Assembly: GCF_005771435.1 (NCBI RefSeq)
Contig: NZ_VANI01000006.1
Coordinates: 62,001 to 126,000 of the forward strand
Origin: Microbulbifer harenosus
GTDB lineage: Bacteria; Pseudomonadota; Gammaproteobacteria; Pseudomonadales; Cellvibrionaceae
Reading direction: 5' to 3'
DNA: 64,000 nt
Shown here: piece by piece, positions 26,722-36,334 of the stretch
Numbering within the stretch: the first letter of the stretch is position 1
How the letters are laid out: the number at the start of each line of letters is the position of its first letter
Notes under the pieces: model-generated
What the model was told of the DNA's origin: nothing
Databases searched by the model: none
What the model saw: the letters and a program-made list of their open reading frames with translations, nothing else
Made by a program: the position numbers and the translations under genes

Positions 26722-27523
26722 AGCGGTCCAGCTCCAGGCTCTCGAAATCGTAAAGATCCCGGTCTGCCAGCTGCGAAGGCGACACGCGCGTAAGCGCAGC
26801 AAAAATGTTGTCACTGCGGCCGGGAAACTTCTTGTCCCAGTCATTCAGCATCCCTTTGATCGCCTGCCGCTGTAAGTTTTCCTGACTGCCGCACAGGTTG
26901 CATGGAATTATGGGGAACTGCTTGTGCTCCGCAAACGCGATCAGATCCGACTCGCGACAGTATGCCAGCGGGCGAATAACAATATTGCGCCCGTCGTCCG
27001 CACGCAACTTCGGAGGCATCGCCTTCAGGCGGCCGCCGTAAAACATGTTGAGAAACAGCGTCTCGACGATATCGTCCTTGTGGTGCCCAAGCGCCACCTT
27101 GGTCGCCCCAATCTCCTCGGCAAAACCGTACAGAGTTCCGCGGCGAAGGCGGGAGCAAAGCCCACAGGTTGTCCTTCCCTCCGGCACCACCTCCTTCACC
27201 ACACTGTACGTATCCTTGTTCACGATGTGGTAGGGCACGCCGATGGACTGCAGATATTCCGGCAGAATATGCTCCGGGAAACCCGGTTGCTTCTGGTCCA
27301 TATTCACCGCCACCAGTTCAAAGTGCACCGGTGCGGTCTTCTGCAGGTTCATCAGGATATCCAGCATCGCGTAGGAATCCTTGCCGCCGGACAGGCACAC
27401 CATCACCTTGTCGCCCTCTTCAATCATGTTGAAGTCGGCGATCGCCTTGCCCACATTGCGGCGCAGGCGCTTCTGCAGCTTGTTGAATTCCAGCCGCTCG
27501 CGGCGGTTTTCCAGATCAGACAT
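26567..27523 (-). CDS. ttcA: tRNA 2-thiocytidine(32) synthetase TtcA
   Basis: A 318-residue PP-loop ATPase that thiolates cytidine 32 of certain tRNAs using an iron-sulphur cluster. Visible signatures are the PP-loop [17 protein letters not shown], the first cysteine pair [12 protein letters not shown] and the second [15 protein letters not shown], plus [20 protein letters not shown]. The C-terminal 60 residues, rich in charged residues ([12 protein letters not shown]), overlap the convergent lysozyme-like gene. The start [20 protein letters not shown] is typical of the family. Confidence 0.94.
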   Translation of the reverse strand: MSDLENRRERLEFNKLQKRLRRNVGKAIADFNMIEEGDKVMVCLSGGKDSYAMLDILMNLQKTAPVHFELVAVNMDQKQPGFPEHILPEYLQSIGVPYHIVNKDTYSVVKEVVPEGRTTCGLCSRLRRGTLYGFAEEIGATKVALGHHKDDIVETLFLNMFYGGRLKAMPPKLRADDGRNIVIRPLAYCRESDLIAFAEHKQFPIIPCNLCGSQENLQRQAIKGMLNDWDKKFPGRSDNIFAALTRVSPSQLADRDLYDFESLELDRSKPAPMVDARSIEQYVDSWIPEDAREEDLETERGERPAEASQPLYIEARNL

Positions 27524-27591
27524 GGGTAAATCTCAATCTCACAAACGACGATAAACGTCATTTGCTACGAAGTAATTCATTGGAATACGAA

Positions 27592-27703
27592 GGTGCTGAC
27601 GCCGATACAGCTTTGCGAGACCTTCCGCGAGAGGGACCTCGCGGAAGAGCCCCCATGGATGGGTTCACGGCGTGTCTCGCAAAGCTGTATCGGCGGCAGT
27701 ACC
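27592..27703. repeat. Structured intergenic repeat 1 with CCATGGATGGGTT core
   Basis: Outer arms of 30 bp (27592-27621 and 27674-27703) pair with two mismatches; the inner 21 bp (GCCGATACAGCTTTGCGAGAC) are perfect. Inside are a perfect 10-bp hairpin, CTTCCGCGAG-AGGGAC-CTCGCGGAAG (27622-27647), and a second arm carrying CCCCATGGATGGGTTCA. The layout is an outer stem with two inner hairpins. It lies between the ttcA start and the tesA stop. It shares its core and architecture, but not its arm sequence, with the element at 31814-31936. Confidence 0.8.
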
Positions 27704-27773
27704 GCCACGGACCCGACTACGGAGTTTTCCCCGGGTGATCCGAAAAATCAGGCGGCGATTGTACGCTTTCCGA

Positions 27774-28484
27774 TCAGGAAGTGCACAGGCTATCGGACTG
27801 TGTATTCCCATTGCCTTTCAATATGGTTTCCAGGCAGGGCCACACATGGTCCAGCAACGCCGGCTGGGCCTTGGCGGTGGGATGAATACCATCCGTCTGC
27901 ATCGCCCCGTCCTCCAGTGCCACCGTCTCCAGGAAAAAGGGTACCAGCGGCACCTGCTCAGACGCCGCCACCTTTGGATACACGGCCGCAAACGCCTGGG
28001 TATACGCCTTGCCATAGTTCGGCGGCATCTGCATACCCAGCAGCAACACATCCGCCCCCTGCTCCCGCGCCAGCTGCACCATTCGCGCCAGATTCTGCTG
28101 CAGCGCCCGCGGCGGATAGCCCCGCAGGCCATCATTACCGCCAAGCTCCACCACCAGCCAGTCAGGCCTGTGCTCGCTCAATAAGCGCGGCAAGCGCGCC
28201 AGCCCGCCGGCGGACGTCTCCCCACTTACACTCGCGTTCACCACCTTCACCGCCAGCTCCCGCTCCGCCAGCCGGTTGCGCAACAACTGCACCCAGCCCT
28301 CCCGCTCATCGATCCCGTAGGCCGCACTGATACTGTCCCCCAGTACCAGTAAAGTCCCTCGGACGACATCCCGAACCTCGCCCTGTTCATCCGCACTGGC
28401 TGCCGATGCGTATAACAAAACGATCAACAGCAGACTGCGCGAGATAAAACCGGTGGTCAGGTGCCGGAAAAAAACTGCCGCCAT
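27774..28484 (-). CDS. tesA: Arylesterase / acyl-CoA thioesterase I, SGNH hydrolase
   Basis: A 236-residue secreted SGNH/GDSL hydrolase. A signal peptide (GFISRSLLLIVLLYASAASA) precedes block I GTLLVLGDSISAAYGI (nucleophile Ser), block II VNASVSGETSAGGL, block III VVELGGNDGLRG, and block V DGIHPTAKAQ with the catalytic Asp and His. TesA acts in the periplasm as thioesterase, lysophospholipase and esterase. The ATG at 28484 follows GGAG; the upstream open frame is not used. It is divergent from ybbA by 55 bp, the same arrangement as tesA-ybbA-ybbP in enterobacteria. Confidence 0.93.
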   Translation of the reverse strand: MAAVFFRHLTTGFISRSLLLIVLLYASAASADEQGEVRDVVRGTLLVLGDSISAAYGIDEREGWVQLLRNRLAERELAVKVVNASVSGETSAGGLARLPRLLSEHRPDWLVVELGGNDGLRGYPPRALQQNLARMVQLAREQGADVLLLGMQMPPNYGKAYTQAFAAVYPKVAASEQVPLVPFFLETVALEDGAMQTDGIHPTAKAQPALLDHVWPCLETILKGNGNTQSDSLCTS

Positions 28485-28539
28485 GTCATACTCTCCACTT
28501 CTGAATACGCACATTTTGCAGAATTTACAGGGACTTGCC

Positions 28540-29268
28540 ATGTCAGTGATGCTCCAAGCCGAAAACCTCCACCATCGGGTTACCACCAGTGAAGGCCAGC
28601 TCACTCTGTTGAACGACATCTCCCTGCAGCTCCAGGCCGGCCAAAGCCTCGCCATTACCGGCGCATCGGGCTCCGGCAAGTCCACCCTGCTCGGCCTCCT
28701 CGCCGGCCTCGACCGCCCCTCCGACGGCCGCATCTGGCTCGCCGGCGAGGAAATAACCGCGATGGACGAAGAGCAGCGTGCAGCCCTCCGCGCCCGCTGC
28801 GTCGGCTTTGTCTTTCAGACCTTTCAACTGCTACCCGGCCTCACCGCCCGGGAAAACGTCATGCTGCCCAGCGAGCTGCGCGGTGAGCGCAATGCCGGCA
28901 GGCGTGCGCAGGAGTTCCTGGAACGGGTCGGCCTCGGCCACCGGCTGCACCACTACCCTCGCCAGCTTTCCGGCGGCGAGCAGCAGCGCGTAGCAATCGC
29001 GCGGGCGTTTTGCAGTATCGCAGACAACGATGTGTCCTCAAGCAACGGCATTTTGTTCGCCGACGAACCCACCGGCAGTCTCGATGCTCACAATGGCGAG
29101 AAGGTCATCGACCTGCTGTTCAATCTCAATGCCGAGACCGGCACTACCCTGGTGCTGGTGACTCACGAACAGCGTCTCGCCGCGCGCTGCGGTGCGCACC
29201 TGCGCATGGACGCGGGGGAGATCACCGCCGGCGACCAGCCCGGTTCACTGGCAGAGGTGTCTGCCTGA
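28540..29268 (+). CDS. ybbA: ABC transporter ATP-binding protein YbbA
   Basis: A 242-residue ABC ATPase of the LolD/MacB (MJ0796) class. Walker A is [19 protein letters not shown], the Q-loop [18 protein letters not shown], the signature [15 protein letters not shown], Walker [14 protein letters not shown], and the H-loop LVTHEQRLA. About 11 extra residues ([11 protein letters not shown]) sit between signature and Walker B. The ATG at 28540 is preceded by CAGGGA. Its stop overlaps the start of the permease gene (TGATG), so the two are translated together. The pair is thought to act in export or extraction of lipophilic molecules; the substrate is unknown. Confidence 0.93.
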   Translation: MSVMLQAENLHHRVTTSEGQLTLLNDISLQLQAGQSLAITGASGSGKSTLLGLLAGLDRPSDGRIWLAGEEITAMDEEQRAALRARCVGFVFQTFQLLPGLTARENVMLPSELRGERNAGRRAQEFLERVGLGHRLHHYPRQLSGGEQQRVAIARAFCSIADNDVSSSNGILFADEPTGSLDAHNGEKVIDLLFNLNAETGTTLVLVTHEQRLAARCGAHLRMDAGEITAGDQPGSLAEVSA

Positions 29269-31721
29269 TGCTACCGCTGAAACTGCTGAGCCGCGATTGG
29301 CGCGGCGGCGAGCTGGCCCTGATCGCCACCGCCCTGATACTGGCGGTGAGCAGCGTCACCGCCATCGCCCACTTCTCCGATCGGCTCACCCGCGCCATGC
29401 ACATTCAGTCCCAGAGCTTTCTGGCCGCCGAGCGGGTACTGAAAAGCAGCCGGGAGGTGCGCGCAGAATGGCTGCACAAGGCCGACGAACTGGGCCTGCG
29501 GCAGGCCCGCACGGTCACCTTTGCCTCCATGCTCGCCGCGGGGGATGAATTTCAGTTTGCCTCGGTCAAGGCCGTGAGCGACGGCTATCCCCTGGTGGGC
29601 CACCTCGAAATGCGGCAAACCGTCGATGGCGAATCGCGCGTCGTGCAGCAGGGCCCTCAGCCCGGCCATGTATGGCTGGAAGCGCGCCTGCTGCCGCTGA
29701 TGCAGCTCGATATTGGTGACCAACTGCAGCTGGGTGACCGCAGCTTTACCGTCAGCGGCATCATCGACCACGAACCGGATCGCGGCGCCAATCTCTTCTC
29801 CATGGGCGCGCGTCTGATGATGCACAGCGACGATCTCGCCGCCACCAACATTCTGCAACCCGGCAGCCGCGTCGACTACCGCTACCTGTTCGCCGGCGAT
29901 GACAAAGCACTGGAAAACTACGTCAAATGGCTGCGCCCGCAGCTCACCCTGCACGAACACATTACCGACCTGGAAGAGGGACAGCCGCGGGTGGCACGCA
30001 CCCTGGATCGCGCCGAGAGCTTCCTGTTCCTCGCCGCCAGTCTGGCGGTGCTGCTCGCCAGTGTCGCCGTCGGCCTTGCGGCCCGTCGCTACGGCCTGCG
30101 CCACGCCAACTATGTGGCAGTCATGAAAAGTCTCGGCGCCGGCAAGAACAAGATACTCGGCATCTACATCGGCCAGATGACCGCGCTTGCCTTCATCGCC
30201 ACCGCCGTCGGTCTCGCTATCGGCTCACTGATCCAGGCCCAGGCGGTCAATCTGCTGGCCGGCTTTTTTCCGGTCACGCCACCGCCCAGCGGGTTGCGGC
30301 CATTACTGGTGGGGCTCGCGACCGGCCTCGCCTGCGTTATCGGTTTCGCCCTGCCGCCCCTGTTCCGTCTGGCCCAGACCGACCCCATGCAGACCCTGCG
30401 CCAGGACTGGAGCAACCCGGACAAACGCGAGTGGTTCGGCCTGATCCCCGGCCCACTCTCCATGCTACTGCTGATCTGGTGGCTCTCCGGCAGCATGGCT
30501 ATCACCCTCGCCCTGCTTACGGGCCTCGGCCTGCTGGTGGCCGGTGCTGCCGCCATCAACCGTCTGCTGGTGCGCGGACGGCTCGCCGCACTTGGCGGCA
30601 GCTGGCGCATTGCCCTCGGCAGCCTGCAGCGCCGCGCCGGCTTCAACACTCTGCTAATTGCCGCCTTTGGCACCGGCCTGCTGGCCATGCTCGCCATGTT
30701 CTACGCCCGCACGGCGTTGATCGACGAGTGGAAAATGCAGTTGCCGGAAAATGCGCCCAACCACTTTCTGGTCAACATCGCCCCCTATGAACTGGACGGC
30801 GTCAAACAAAAAATTGCCGGCAAAAACCTCGAAGGCACCGAGTTCTACCCCATGGTGCGCGGACGCCTAATTGCCGTGAACGGTACCCCGGTCACCGAGC
30901 GGGACGAGAAAGACGGCGCCATCCGCCGCGAACTCAACCTCAGTTGGACCGACACCCTTCCCGCCGACAACAAAATCGTCGCCGGCGATTGGTGGAACGA
31001 AAACCTGAAAGAAGGCGTATCCGTGGAAGTCGAAGTGGCCGCGCGCCTCGGCCTCAGCCTCGGCGATGTATTGCGCTTCTCGATCGGCGGCCTCGAAACC
31101 GAAGCCACCGTCACCAGCTTGCGCACCCTCGACTGGAACAGCATGCGCCCCAACTTCTTCATGCTGTTTGCCCCCGGCAGCCTCGACAGCTTCCCGGCCA
31201 CCTACATTCAGAGCTTCTACCTGCCGCCGGCAGACAAGCTGTTCGTCAACGAACTGGTAAGAGAATTCCCCAGTGTCAGCATCATCGAACTGGATAAAAT
31301 CCTCGAGAACATCCGCGATACCATCGGCCAGGTCGCCATCGCAGTGGAATCCGTACTCGCCCTCATGCTCGTCGCCGGTGTACTGGTCCTCATCGCCGGT
31401 GTGCGCGCCAGCATCGCCGAACGTTTGCAGGAAGCCGCCGTCATCCGTACGCTGGGCGGCCGCCGGCAATTGCTGGTTCGCAGCCTGATGATTGAATTTG
31501 GATTGCTCGGGATTGCCGCGGGATTGCTTGCGGCCTTTGGAACAGAAGCGACACTGGCTGTGCTTACGCAGCGGGTGTTTGATATGCCGTTCCACTTCCA
31601 CCCGGGACTTTGGCTGCTAGGGCCGCTTGTTGGTGCACTGCTGGTAGGGACTGCGGGCACATTGGCGTGTAGAAGCGCTGTAAGCCAACCACCCTTGAAA
31701 GTCCTGCGGGAACTGGCCTGA
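29268..31721 (+). CDS. ybbP: ABC transporter permease YbbP (FtsX/MacB-like)
   Basis: An 817-residue permease with ten predicted transmembrane helices in the YbbP arrangement: an N-terminal helix (ELALIATALILAVSSVTAIA), a large periplasmic domain, an FtsX domain (SLAVLLASVAVGLAARRYGL, LGAGKNKILGIYIGQMTALA), a middle helix pair, a second periplasmic domain and a C-terminal FtsX domain (VESVLALMLVAGVLVLIAGV, RTLGGRRQLLVRSLMIEFGL). The ATG at 29268 overlaps the ybbA stop by one base. It forms the transporter with YbbA and is linked to tesA by divergent arrangement. Confidence 0.92.
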   Translation: MLPLKLLSRDWRGGELALIATALILAVSSVTAIAHFSDRLTRAMHIQSQSFLAAERVLKSSREVRAEWLHKADELGLRQARTVTFASMLAAGDEFQFASVKAVSDGYPLVGHLEMRQTVDGESRVVQQGPQPGHVWLEARLLPLMQLDIGDQLQLGDRSFTVSGIIDHEPDRGANLFSMGARLMMHSDDLAATNILQPGSRVDYRYLFAGDDKALENYVKWLRPQLTLHEHITDLEEGQPRVARTLDRAESFLFLAASLAVLLASVAVGLAARRYGLRHANYVAVMKSLGAGKNKILGIYIGQMTALAFIATAVGLAIGSLIQAQAVNLLAGFFPVTPPPSGLRPLLVGLATGLACVIGFALPPLFRLAQTDPMQTLRQDWSNPDKREWFGLIPGPLSMLLLIWWLSGSMAITLALLTGLGLLVAGAAAINRLLVRGRLAALGGSWRIALGSLQRRAGFNTLLIAAFGTGLLAMLAMFYARTALIDEWKMQLPENAPNHFLVNIAPYELDGVKQKIAGKNLEGTEFYPMVRGRLIAVNGTPVTERDEKDGAIRRELNLSWTDTLPADNKIVAGDWWNENLKEGVSVEVEVAARLGLSLGDVLRFSIGGLETEATVTSLRTLDWNSMRPNFFMLFAPGSLDSFPATYIQSFYLPPADKLFVNELVREFPSVSIIELDKILENIRDTIGQVAIAVESVLALMLVAGVLVLIAGVRASIAERLQEAAVIRTLGGRRQLLVRSLMIEFGLLGIAAGLLAAFGTEATLAVLTQRVFDMPFHFHPGLWLLGPLVGALLVGTAGTLACRSAVSQPPLKVLRELA

Positions 31722-31740
31722 TACGACTTCGCAACGCTGG

Positions 31741-31760
31741 ATTCCGGCCTTCGCCGGAAT
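31741..31760. repeat. REP-like short palindrome
   Basis: ATTCCGGC-CTTC-GCCGGAAT is a perfect 8-bp stem with 4-nt loop, 19 bp after the ybbP stop. The wider motif (GGATTCCGGCCTTCGCCGGA followed by ATGACG) is a very common dispersed palindrome in proteobacterial genomes. It may help terminate or stabilise the ybbP transcript. Confidence 0.65.
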
Positions 31761-31813
31761 GACGGCAGAGCGAATTAAAGGCCTTTTTACGAAGCACAAC
31801 TCTACAACGCGAA

Positions 31814-31936
31814 GGCAAGGTGCCGGGGATGGGGTTTCAGGAGCGTCGCAAACAGGATGTTTGCACCGCAGCGCCCATGGATGGGTTGAAGGGGGCGCCT
31901 AGCCCGGTCCTGAAACCCCATCCCCGGTGCCTTGCC
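31814..31936. repeat. Structured intergenic repeat 2 with CCATGGATGGGTT core
   Basis: Outer arms of 29 bp (31814-31842 and 31908-31936) pair with a two-base mismatch. Inside are GCAAACA-GGA-TGTTTGC (31848-31864) and a second hairpin with GCGCCC (31871-31876) pairing GGGCGC (31893-31898), which holds CCCATGGATGGGTTGA. The architecture equals the element at 27592-27703 although the arm sequences are unrelated. It sits between the ybbP stop and the bioA start, ending 32 bp before bioA. Confidence 0.8.
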
Positions 31937-31968
31937 GCCACCAAACAAGACCAAAGTACCAATTACAA

Positions 31969-33240
31969 ATGATCGATCTGGAATTCGACAAAAAACATAT
32001 CTGGCACCCCTACTCCTCCCTGATCAACCCGCCCCCCGTCTACCCAATCACCAGAGCAGAAGGCGTAAGGATTTATCTGGAAGACGGCCGCGGATTGATC
32101 GACGGCATGAGTTCCTGGTGGAGCACCCTGCACGGCTACAACGTCCCCGAGCTGAATGCCGCCATGCAGGCGCAGATGGAAAAAATGAGTCACGTCATGT
32201 TCGGTGGCCTCACCCACGAGCCCGCCATCGAACTGTGCAAAAAACTCGTCGCACTCACCCCCGAGCCACTGCAGAAGGTCTTCCTCGCCGACTCCGGCTC
32301 CGTCTCCGTCGAAGTCGCTATCAAAATGGCTCTGCAGTATTGGCAATCCCAGGGCAGACCGGAAAAAAACCGCTTACTCGCACTCCGCAATGGTTACCAT
32401 GGCGACACCTTCGGCGCCATGGCCACCTGCGACCCCGTCAACGGTATGCACCATCTGTTCGCCAGCCAGCTCACCCAGCATATATTTGCCCCGGCACCGG
32501 CACCAAAGTTCGACGAATCCTGTACGGAAGAAGATATTGCTGAACTGCAACAACTGGTCGAACGGAACCATCAGCAACTGGCTGCCGTGATCCTCGAACC
32601 CATCGTGCAGGGCGCCGGCGGCATGCGTTTCTATTCCCCGGAATATCTCAAACGCGTGCGCGAACTCTGCGACACATACAACCTGCTGCTGATCGCCGAT
32701 GAAATCGCCACCGGTTTTGGTCGCAGTGGCAAACTGTTTGCCTGCGAACACGCGGGGATCTCACCCGATATCCTCACTCTGGGCAAGGCACTAACTGGCG
32801 GCACCATGACACTTGCCGCAACACTATGTACAGACGAAGTAGCACAGGGCATCTGCAATGGCGAAGCCGGCGTATTCATGCACGGCCCGACATTTATGGG
32901 AAACCCAATGGCCTGCGCCGTGGCCAACGCCAGCATTGATTTATTGTTGCAACGTGACTGGCAACAGCAGGTGAGCGACATAGAGCAGCAGCTGAGGCAG
33001 GAACTGGCACCATTGAAAAATGCCGAAAGTGTGGCCGATGTGCGTGTGCTCGGCGCCATCGGTGTGGTGGAAATGAAACAGCCAGTGAACAACAGAACCC
33101 TGCAGGAAAGCCTCATTGAGCGGGGCGTGTGGCTGCGGCCATTCGGCAAACTGGTGTACACCATGCCTCCATACATCATCAACTCTTCAGACCTGGCTGA
33201 TCTGACAAAGGCAATGAACGAAGCGCTGTGCGTAGTTTGA
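31969..33240 (+). CDS. bioA: Adenosylmethionine-8-amino-7-oxononanoate aminotransferase
   Basis: A 423-residue class III PLP aminotransferase that makes 7,8-diaminononanoate from KAPA using S-adenosylmethionine as amino donor, in biotin synthesis. Typical blocks are [33 protein letters not shown] with the KAPA-site tryptophans, [56 protein letters not shown], and the PLP lysine in [11 protein letters not shown]. The ATG at 31969 is chosen from the conserved family start. It stands alone, without the other bio genes. A small stem-loop (CGGGGAAACCTTTCCCG, 33274-33290) follows its stop. Confidence 0.95.
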   Translation: MIDLEFDKKHIWHPYSSLINPPPVYPITRAEGVRIYLEDGRGLIDGMSSWWSTLHGYNVPELNAAMQAQMEKMSHVMFGGLTHEPAIELCKKLVALTPEPLQKVFLADSGSVSVEVAIKMALQYWQSQGRPEKNRLLALRNGYHGDTFGAMATCDPVNGMHHLFASQLTQHIFAPAPAPKFDESCTEEDIAELQQLVERNHQQLAAVILEPIVQGAGGMRFYSPEYLKRVRELCDTYNLLLIADEIATGFGRSGKLFACEHAGISPDILTLGKALTGGTMTLAATLCTDEVAQGICNGEAGVFMHGPTFMGNPMACAVANASIDLLLQRDWQQQVSDIEQQLRQELAPLKNAESVADVRVLGAIGVVEMKQPVNNRTLQESLIERGVWLRPFGKLVYTMPPYIINSSDLADLTKAMNEALCVV

Positions 33241-33307
33241 TAGCTGTAATGCATCACAAAATGTAAAAGCTGGCGGGGAAACCTTTCCCGTTGTAAGTCG
33301 AAAGACG

Positions 33308-33375
33308 TCCTTCTTGTGCGAGCCAAAGCCTCGCCGGGCAGCCTGCCTGCCCGAAAAAATAATTTACAAGAAGGA
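33308..33375 (+). promoter_or_regulatory. Structured 5' leader sequestering the GH9 ribosome binding site
   Basis: TCCTTCTTGT (33308-33317) is a perfect 10-base complement of ACAAGAAGGA (33366-33375), which contains the ribosome binding site of the GH9 cellulase gene (start 33385). Between them are two GC-rich hairpins: GCGAG-CCAAAGC-CTCGC (from 33318) and CGGGCAG-CCTGC-CTGCCCG (33335-33353). If all form together the leader is a multibranch structure with the start site closed. No known riboswitch class was recognised. Confidence 0.5.
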
Positions 33376-33384
33376 ATCCTCACA

Positions 33385-36210
33385 ATGCGATTGATCAGAG
33401 CCACCAAGCCGCTCAGCGCCGCCATTGCAGCGACGCTGGCCGGTTCCGCACTTGTTTCTTCCGGTGCCTATGCCGCCAACTACGGCGAAGCCCTGCAGAA
33501 GTCCATCTATTTCTATGAGGCCCAGCAGTCCGGCCCTATCCCCAGCTGGAACCGCAACGAGTGGCGCGGTGATTCCGCGTTGCAGGACGGCGCGGACCAG
33601 AATGTGGATCTGACCGGTGGCTGGTACGATGCCGGTGACCACGTAAAGTTCGGTTTCCCGATGGCAGCGAGTGCCACCATGCTGGCCTGGGGCGTGGTGG
33701 AAAATCGCGGGGCCTACGCCCAAACGGGGCAACTGCCGCATATGCTGAATAACCTGCGCTTTGTCGCGGATTACTTCCTCAAAGCGCACACTGCACCCAA
33801 CGAACTCTGGGGCCAGGTGGGCAATGGCGGAACCGACCACGCCTGGTGGGGCTCCGCCGAAGTGATGCCAATGGCGCGGCCTTCCTACAAAGTGGATGCC
33901 AGCTGCCCCGGCTCGGACCTGGCGGGGGAGACCGCGGCGGCGCTGGCTGCGATTTCCATGGTGTTCGAGTCCACTGATGCCAGTTATGCGGCAAACCTGT
34001 TGCAGCACGCGGAGCAGCTGTACAGCTTCGCCGACAACTACCGTGGCAAGTACAGTGATTGCATCACCGACGCCGGCAGTTATTACAATTCCTGGAGCGG
34101 ATACAACGACGAGCTGGTATGGGGCGCGGCGTGGCTGTATCGCGCTACTGGAGAGCAGTCTTATCTGGATAAGGCCAACAGCTACTACGCCAACCTTTCC
34201 ACCGAGCCACAGTCCACCATCAAATCTTACAAATGGACCCACGCCTGGGACGACAAGAGCTACGGCAGTTACGTGCTCATGTCGCAACTCACTGACAATC
34301 CACAGTACCGCGCCGATGCGGAGCGCTGGCTGGATTACTGGACCACCGGTTACAACGGCAGCCGCGTCACCTACACGCCCGGTGGCCTGGCGCATCTGGA
34401 TCAGTGGGGCGCGGCGCGCTATACCTCCAACACCTCGTTTATCGCGCTCGTTTATGCGGACTATCTGAACGAAGTGGATCCTGGCAATCCCAGGGCACAG
34501 ACCTACTACGATTTCGCCGCGGGGCAGATGGAGTACCTGCTCGGCGATAACCCGATGAACATGAGCTACCAGATCGGGTATGGCTCCGTGTATCCCACCT
34601 CCCCACACCATCGCACCGCCCACGGCTCCTGGAATGACAGCCTGGCCGACCCGATAGACAACCGGCACACCTTAGTCGGCGCTCTGGTCGGTGGCCCGGA
34701 TACGTCTGACAACTTCGAGAACGATCGCGGCGATTACGTGTTGAACGAAGTAGCCACGGATTATAACGCCGGCTTTACCGGTGCACTGGCGCGACTGTGG
34801 CTGGATTTCGGCGGCAACCCGATTGCGGAAGGCAGTTTTCCGGCGCCGGAAAACCGCGACACTGAGTTTTTTGTGGACGCAAAACTGAATTCCAGCGGCC
34901 CCCGTCACACGGAGATCAGCGCGCGGCCACATAACCGCAGTGCCTGGCCGGCACGCCTGACTGACAACCTCAGCATGCGTTACTGGATAGATATTTCCGA
35001 ACTGGTAAACGCGGGTCACTCCGCCAGCGATCTGCAACTCTCCAGCGCTTACAGCCAGGCCAGCGGTTTCAGCGGCCCGCACCCCTGGGGCGACCCGGCA
35101 GACAACATCTACTATGTGGAAGTTTCCTTCGCAGGCGTGGATATCTATCCCGGTGGTCAGTCACAAACCAAGAAGGAAACGCAGTTCCGTGTCGCCGTCG
35201 GTGAGGGCCTGCCCTGGGACCCGAGCAACGACCCGTCCTGGGACAACTACAACAGCGAGCGCACACCTGCACCGCTGATCGCACTGTACGATAACGGCGA
35301 ACTGGTCTGGGGCCAGGAACCTGGTGAAGGTTGCGGCGGTGATTCCGGAGTTAACTGCGCGCCGACTGCGCAGGATGTGAGCGTGCAAACCGGTTTTGAA
35401 TCCCAGGTGATGGTTAGCCTCTCGGGCGCGGACAGCGACGGCAGCATTACCGCCTACACCGTGGAAACAGGACCGGCCAACGGCAGCCTGAGCGGCAGTG
35501 GGGCGGAGTTGCTCTACACCCCGGATGCCGGCTTCTTCGGCGAGGACTCATTCACCTATACCGTCACCGACAACGGGGGCGCTGTATCGCCGGCGGCCAC
35601 GGTTACCATCGACGTGGAGTCCCCTCCTGTGCCCGCGGTCAGCATCACCTCTCCCGCCAATGGCAGTACATTCGAGGAAGGTGAAGACATTACCGTGCAA
35701 TACACCCTGCAGTATGCGGACGGGGTAAATCTGTATGTCGACGGTGTACTGACATCCAGCGCAAACGGAGCTGTCGACCTGGTGATCCCAGCGCCGAGCC
35801 TTGGCGACCATCAGATTGAAGTGCGCGCGGTAGAGGACGCGGAAGAACTCGCAGTCAGCGACAGCATCACTATCACCGTGGAAGCGGAATCCACCGGCGG
35901 TGGTGATGGCGTCATCTGTGAAGCGGTCAGCGCAGATACCTGGAATAACGGATTCGTGCTGAACAATGTCACGATCACCAACGATGGCAGTGAGGCAATC
36001 CAGGGATGGGAAATCCAGCTTACCTTTGCCGAGCCGATCACTCTGGTGAACGGCTGGAGCGGTGAGTTCAGCCTCTCTCCCGACGGCCGCGTGGTGACCA
36101 TTTCCAATGCCCCATGGAACGGCGGTTTGGCGCCAGGTGGTTCCACAACCGTCGGGTTCCAGGGTGGCCACAATGGGAACTTCAGCCTGCCGGCGTGCAG
36201 TGGCGACTGA
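33385..36210 (+). CDS. Secreted GH9 endoglucanase with CBM3, Ig-like domains and CBM2
   Basis: A 941-residue secreted cellulase. Residues 1-30 are a signal peptide (ending SSGAYA). The GH9 catalytic domain (about 31-485) carries GGWYDAGDHVKFG with catalytic aspartates 82 and 85, PHHRTAHGSWNDS, and NEVATDYNAGFTGALARLW with the acid glutamate. A CBM3c-like module follows (DTEFFVDAKLNSSGPRHTEI), the layout known from processive endoglucanases. Then come a cadherin/VCBS-like domain (DGSITAYTVETGPANGSLSG), an Ig-like domain (ITSPANGSTFEEGEDITVQY), and a C-terminal cellulose-binding CBM2 (GWEIQLTFAEPITLVNGWSG). The ATG at 33385 follows AAGGAA. A strong stem-loop separates it from the PL11 gene. Confidence 0.93.
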   Translation: MRLIRATKPLSAAIAATLAGSALVSSGAYAANYGEALQKSIYFYEAQQSGPIPSWNRNEWRGDSALQDGADQNVDLTGGWYDAGDHVKFGFPMAASATMLAWGVVENRGAYAQTGQLPHMLNNLRFVADYFLKAHTAPNELWGQVGNGGTDHAWWGSAEVMPMARPSYKVDASCPGSDLAGETAAALAAISMVFESTDASYAANLLQHAEQLYSFADNYRGKYSDCITDAGSYYNSWSGYNDELVWGAAWLYRATGEQSYLDKANSYYANLSTEPQSTIKSYKWTHAWDDKSYGSYVLMSQLTDNPQYRADAERWLDYWTTGYNGSRVTYTPGGLAHLDQWGAARYTSNTSFIALVYADYLNEVDPGNPRAQTYYDFAAGQMEYLLGDNPMNMSYQIGYGSVYPTSPHHRTAHGSWNDSLADPIDNRHTLVGALVGGPDTSDNFENDRGDYVLNEVATDYNAGFTGALARLWLDFGGNPIAEGSFPAPENRDTEFFVDAKLNSSGPRHTEISARPHNRSAWPARLTDNLSMRYWIDISELVNAGHSASDLQLSSAYSQASGFSGPHPWGDPADNIYYVEVSFAGVDIYPGGQSQTKKETQFRVAVGEGLPWDPSNDPSWDNYNSERTPAPLIALYDNGELVWGQEPGEGCGGDSGVNCAPTAQDVSVQTGFESQVMVSLSGADSDGSITAYTVETGPANGSLSGSGAELLYTPDAGFFGEDSFTYTVTDNGGAVSPAATVTIDVESPPVPAVSITSPANGSTFEEGEDITVQYTLQYADGVNLYVDGVLTSSANGAVDLVIPAPSLGDHQIEVRAVEDAEELAVSDSITITVEAESTGGGDGVICEAVSADTWNNGFVLNNVTITNDGSEAIQGWEIQLTFAEPITLVNGWSGEFSLSPDGRVVTISNAPWNGGLAPGGSTTVGFQGGHNGNFSLPACSGD

Positions 36211-36237
36211 ATATTTCACTGAGTAGAACTCGCACTC

Positions 36238-36277
36238 GGAACCACTGTGAACATCAAATGAGGTTCACAGTGGTTCC
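36238..36277 (+). terminator. Stem-loop after the GH9 gene
   Basis: GGAACCACTGTGAAC and GTTCACAGTGGTTCC form a perfect 15-bp stem with a 10-nt loop, 27 nt after the GH9 stop. No U run follows, so it may be a terminator or an mRNA-stabilising element. It separates the GH9 unit from the PL11 unit. Confidence 0.65.
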
Positions 36278-36334
36278 AACTCGGCAGAAATAAAAGAAAA
36301 AAAGCGGAAACAAAAATAACAAGAGAAATAAACG

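Noticed and set aside
25972..26844. 290-codon minus-strand frame overlapping the lysozyme-like gene and ttcA
   Set aside because: It competes with ttcA, which is certain, and with a plausible lysozyme-like protein; it has no recognisable motif.
33260..33384. c-di-GMP-I (GEMM) riboswitch in the GH9 leader
   Set aside because: GAAA and CCAAAGCC pieces are reminiscent, but the second GEMM helix and its conserved tetraloop receptor cannot be placed, so only an unclassified structured leader is reported.
33364..34668. 434-codon minus-strand frame opposite the GH9 gene
   Set aside because: The plus strand carries a complete GH9 domain with catalytic residues; the minus frame has typical shadow composition.
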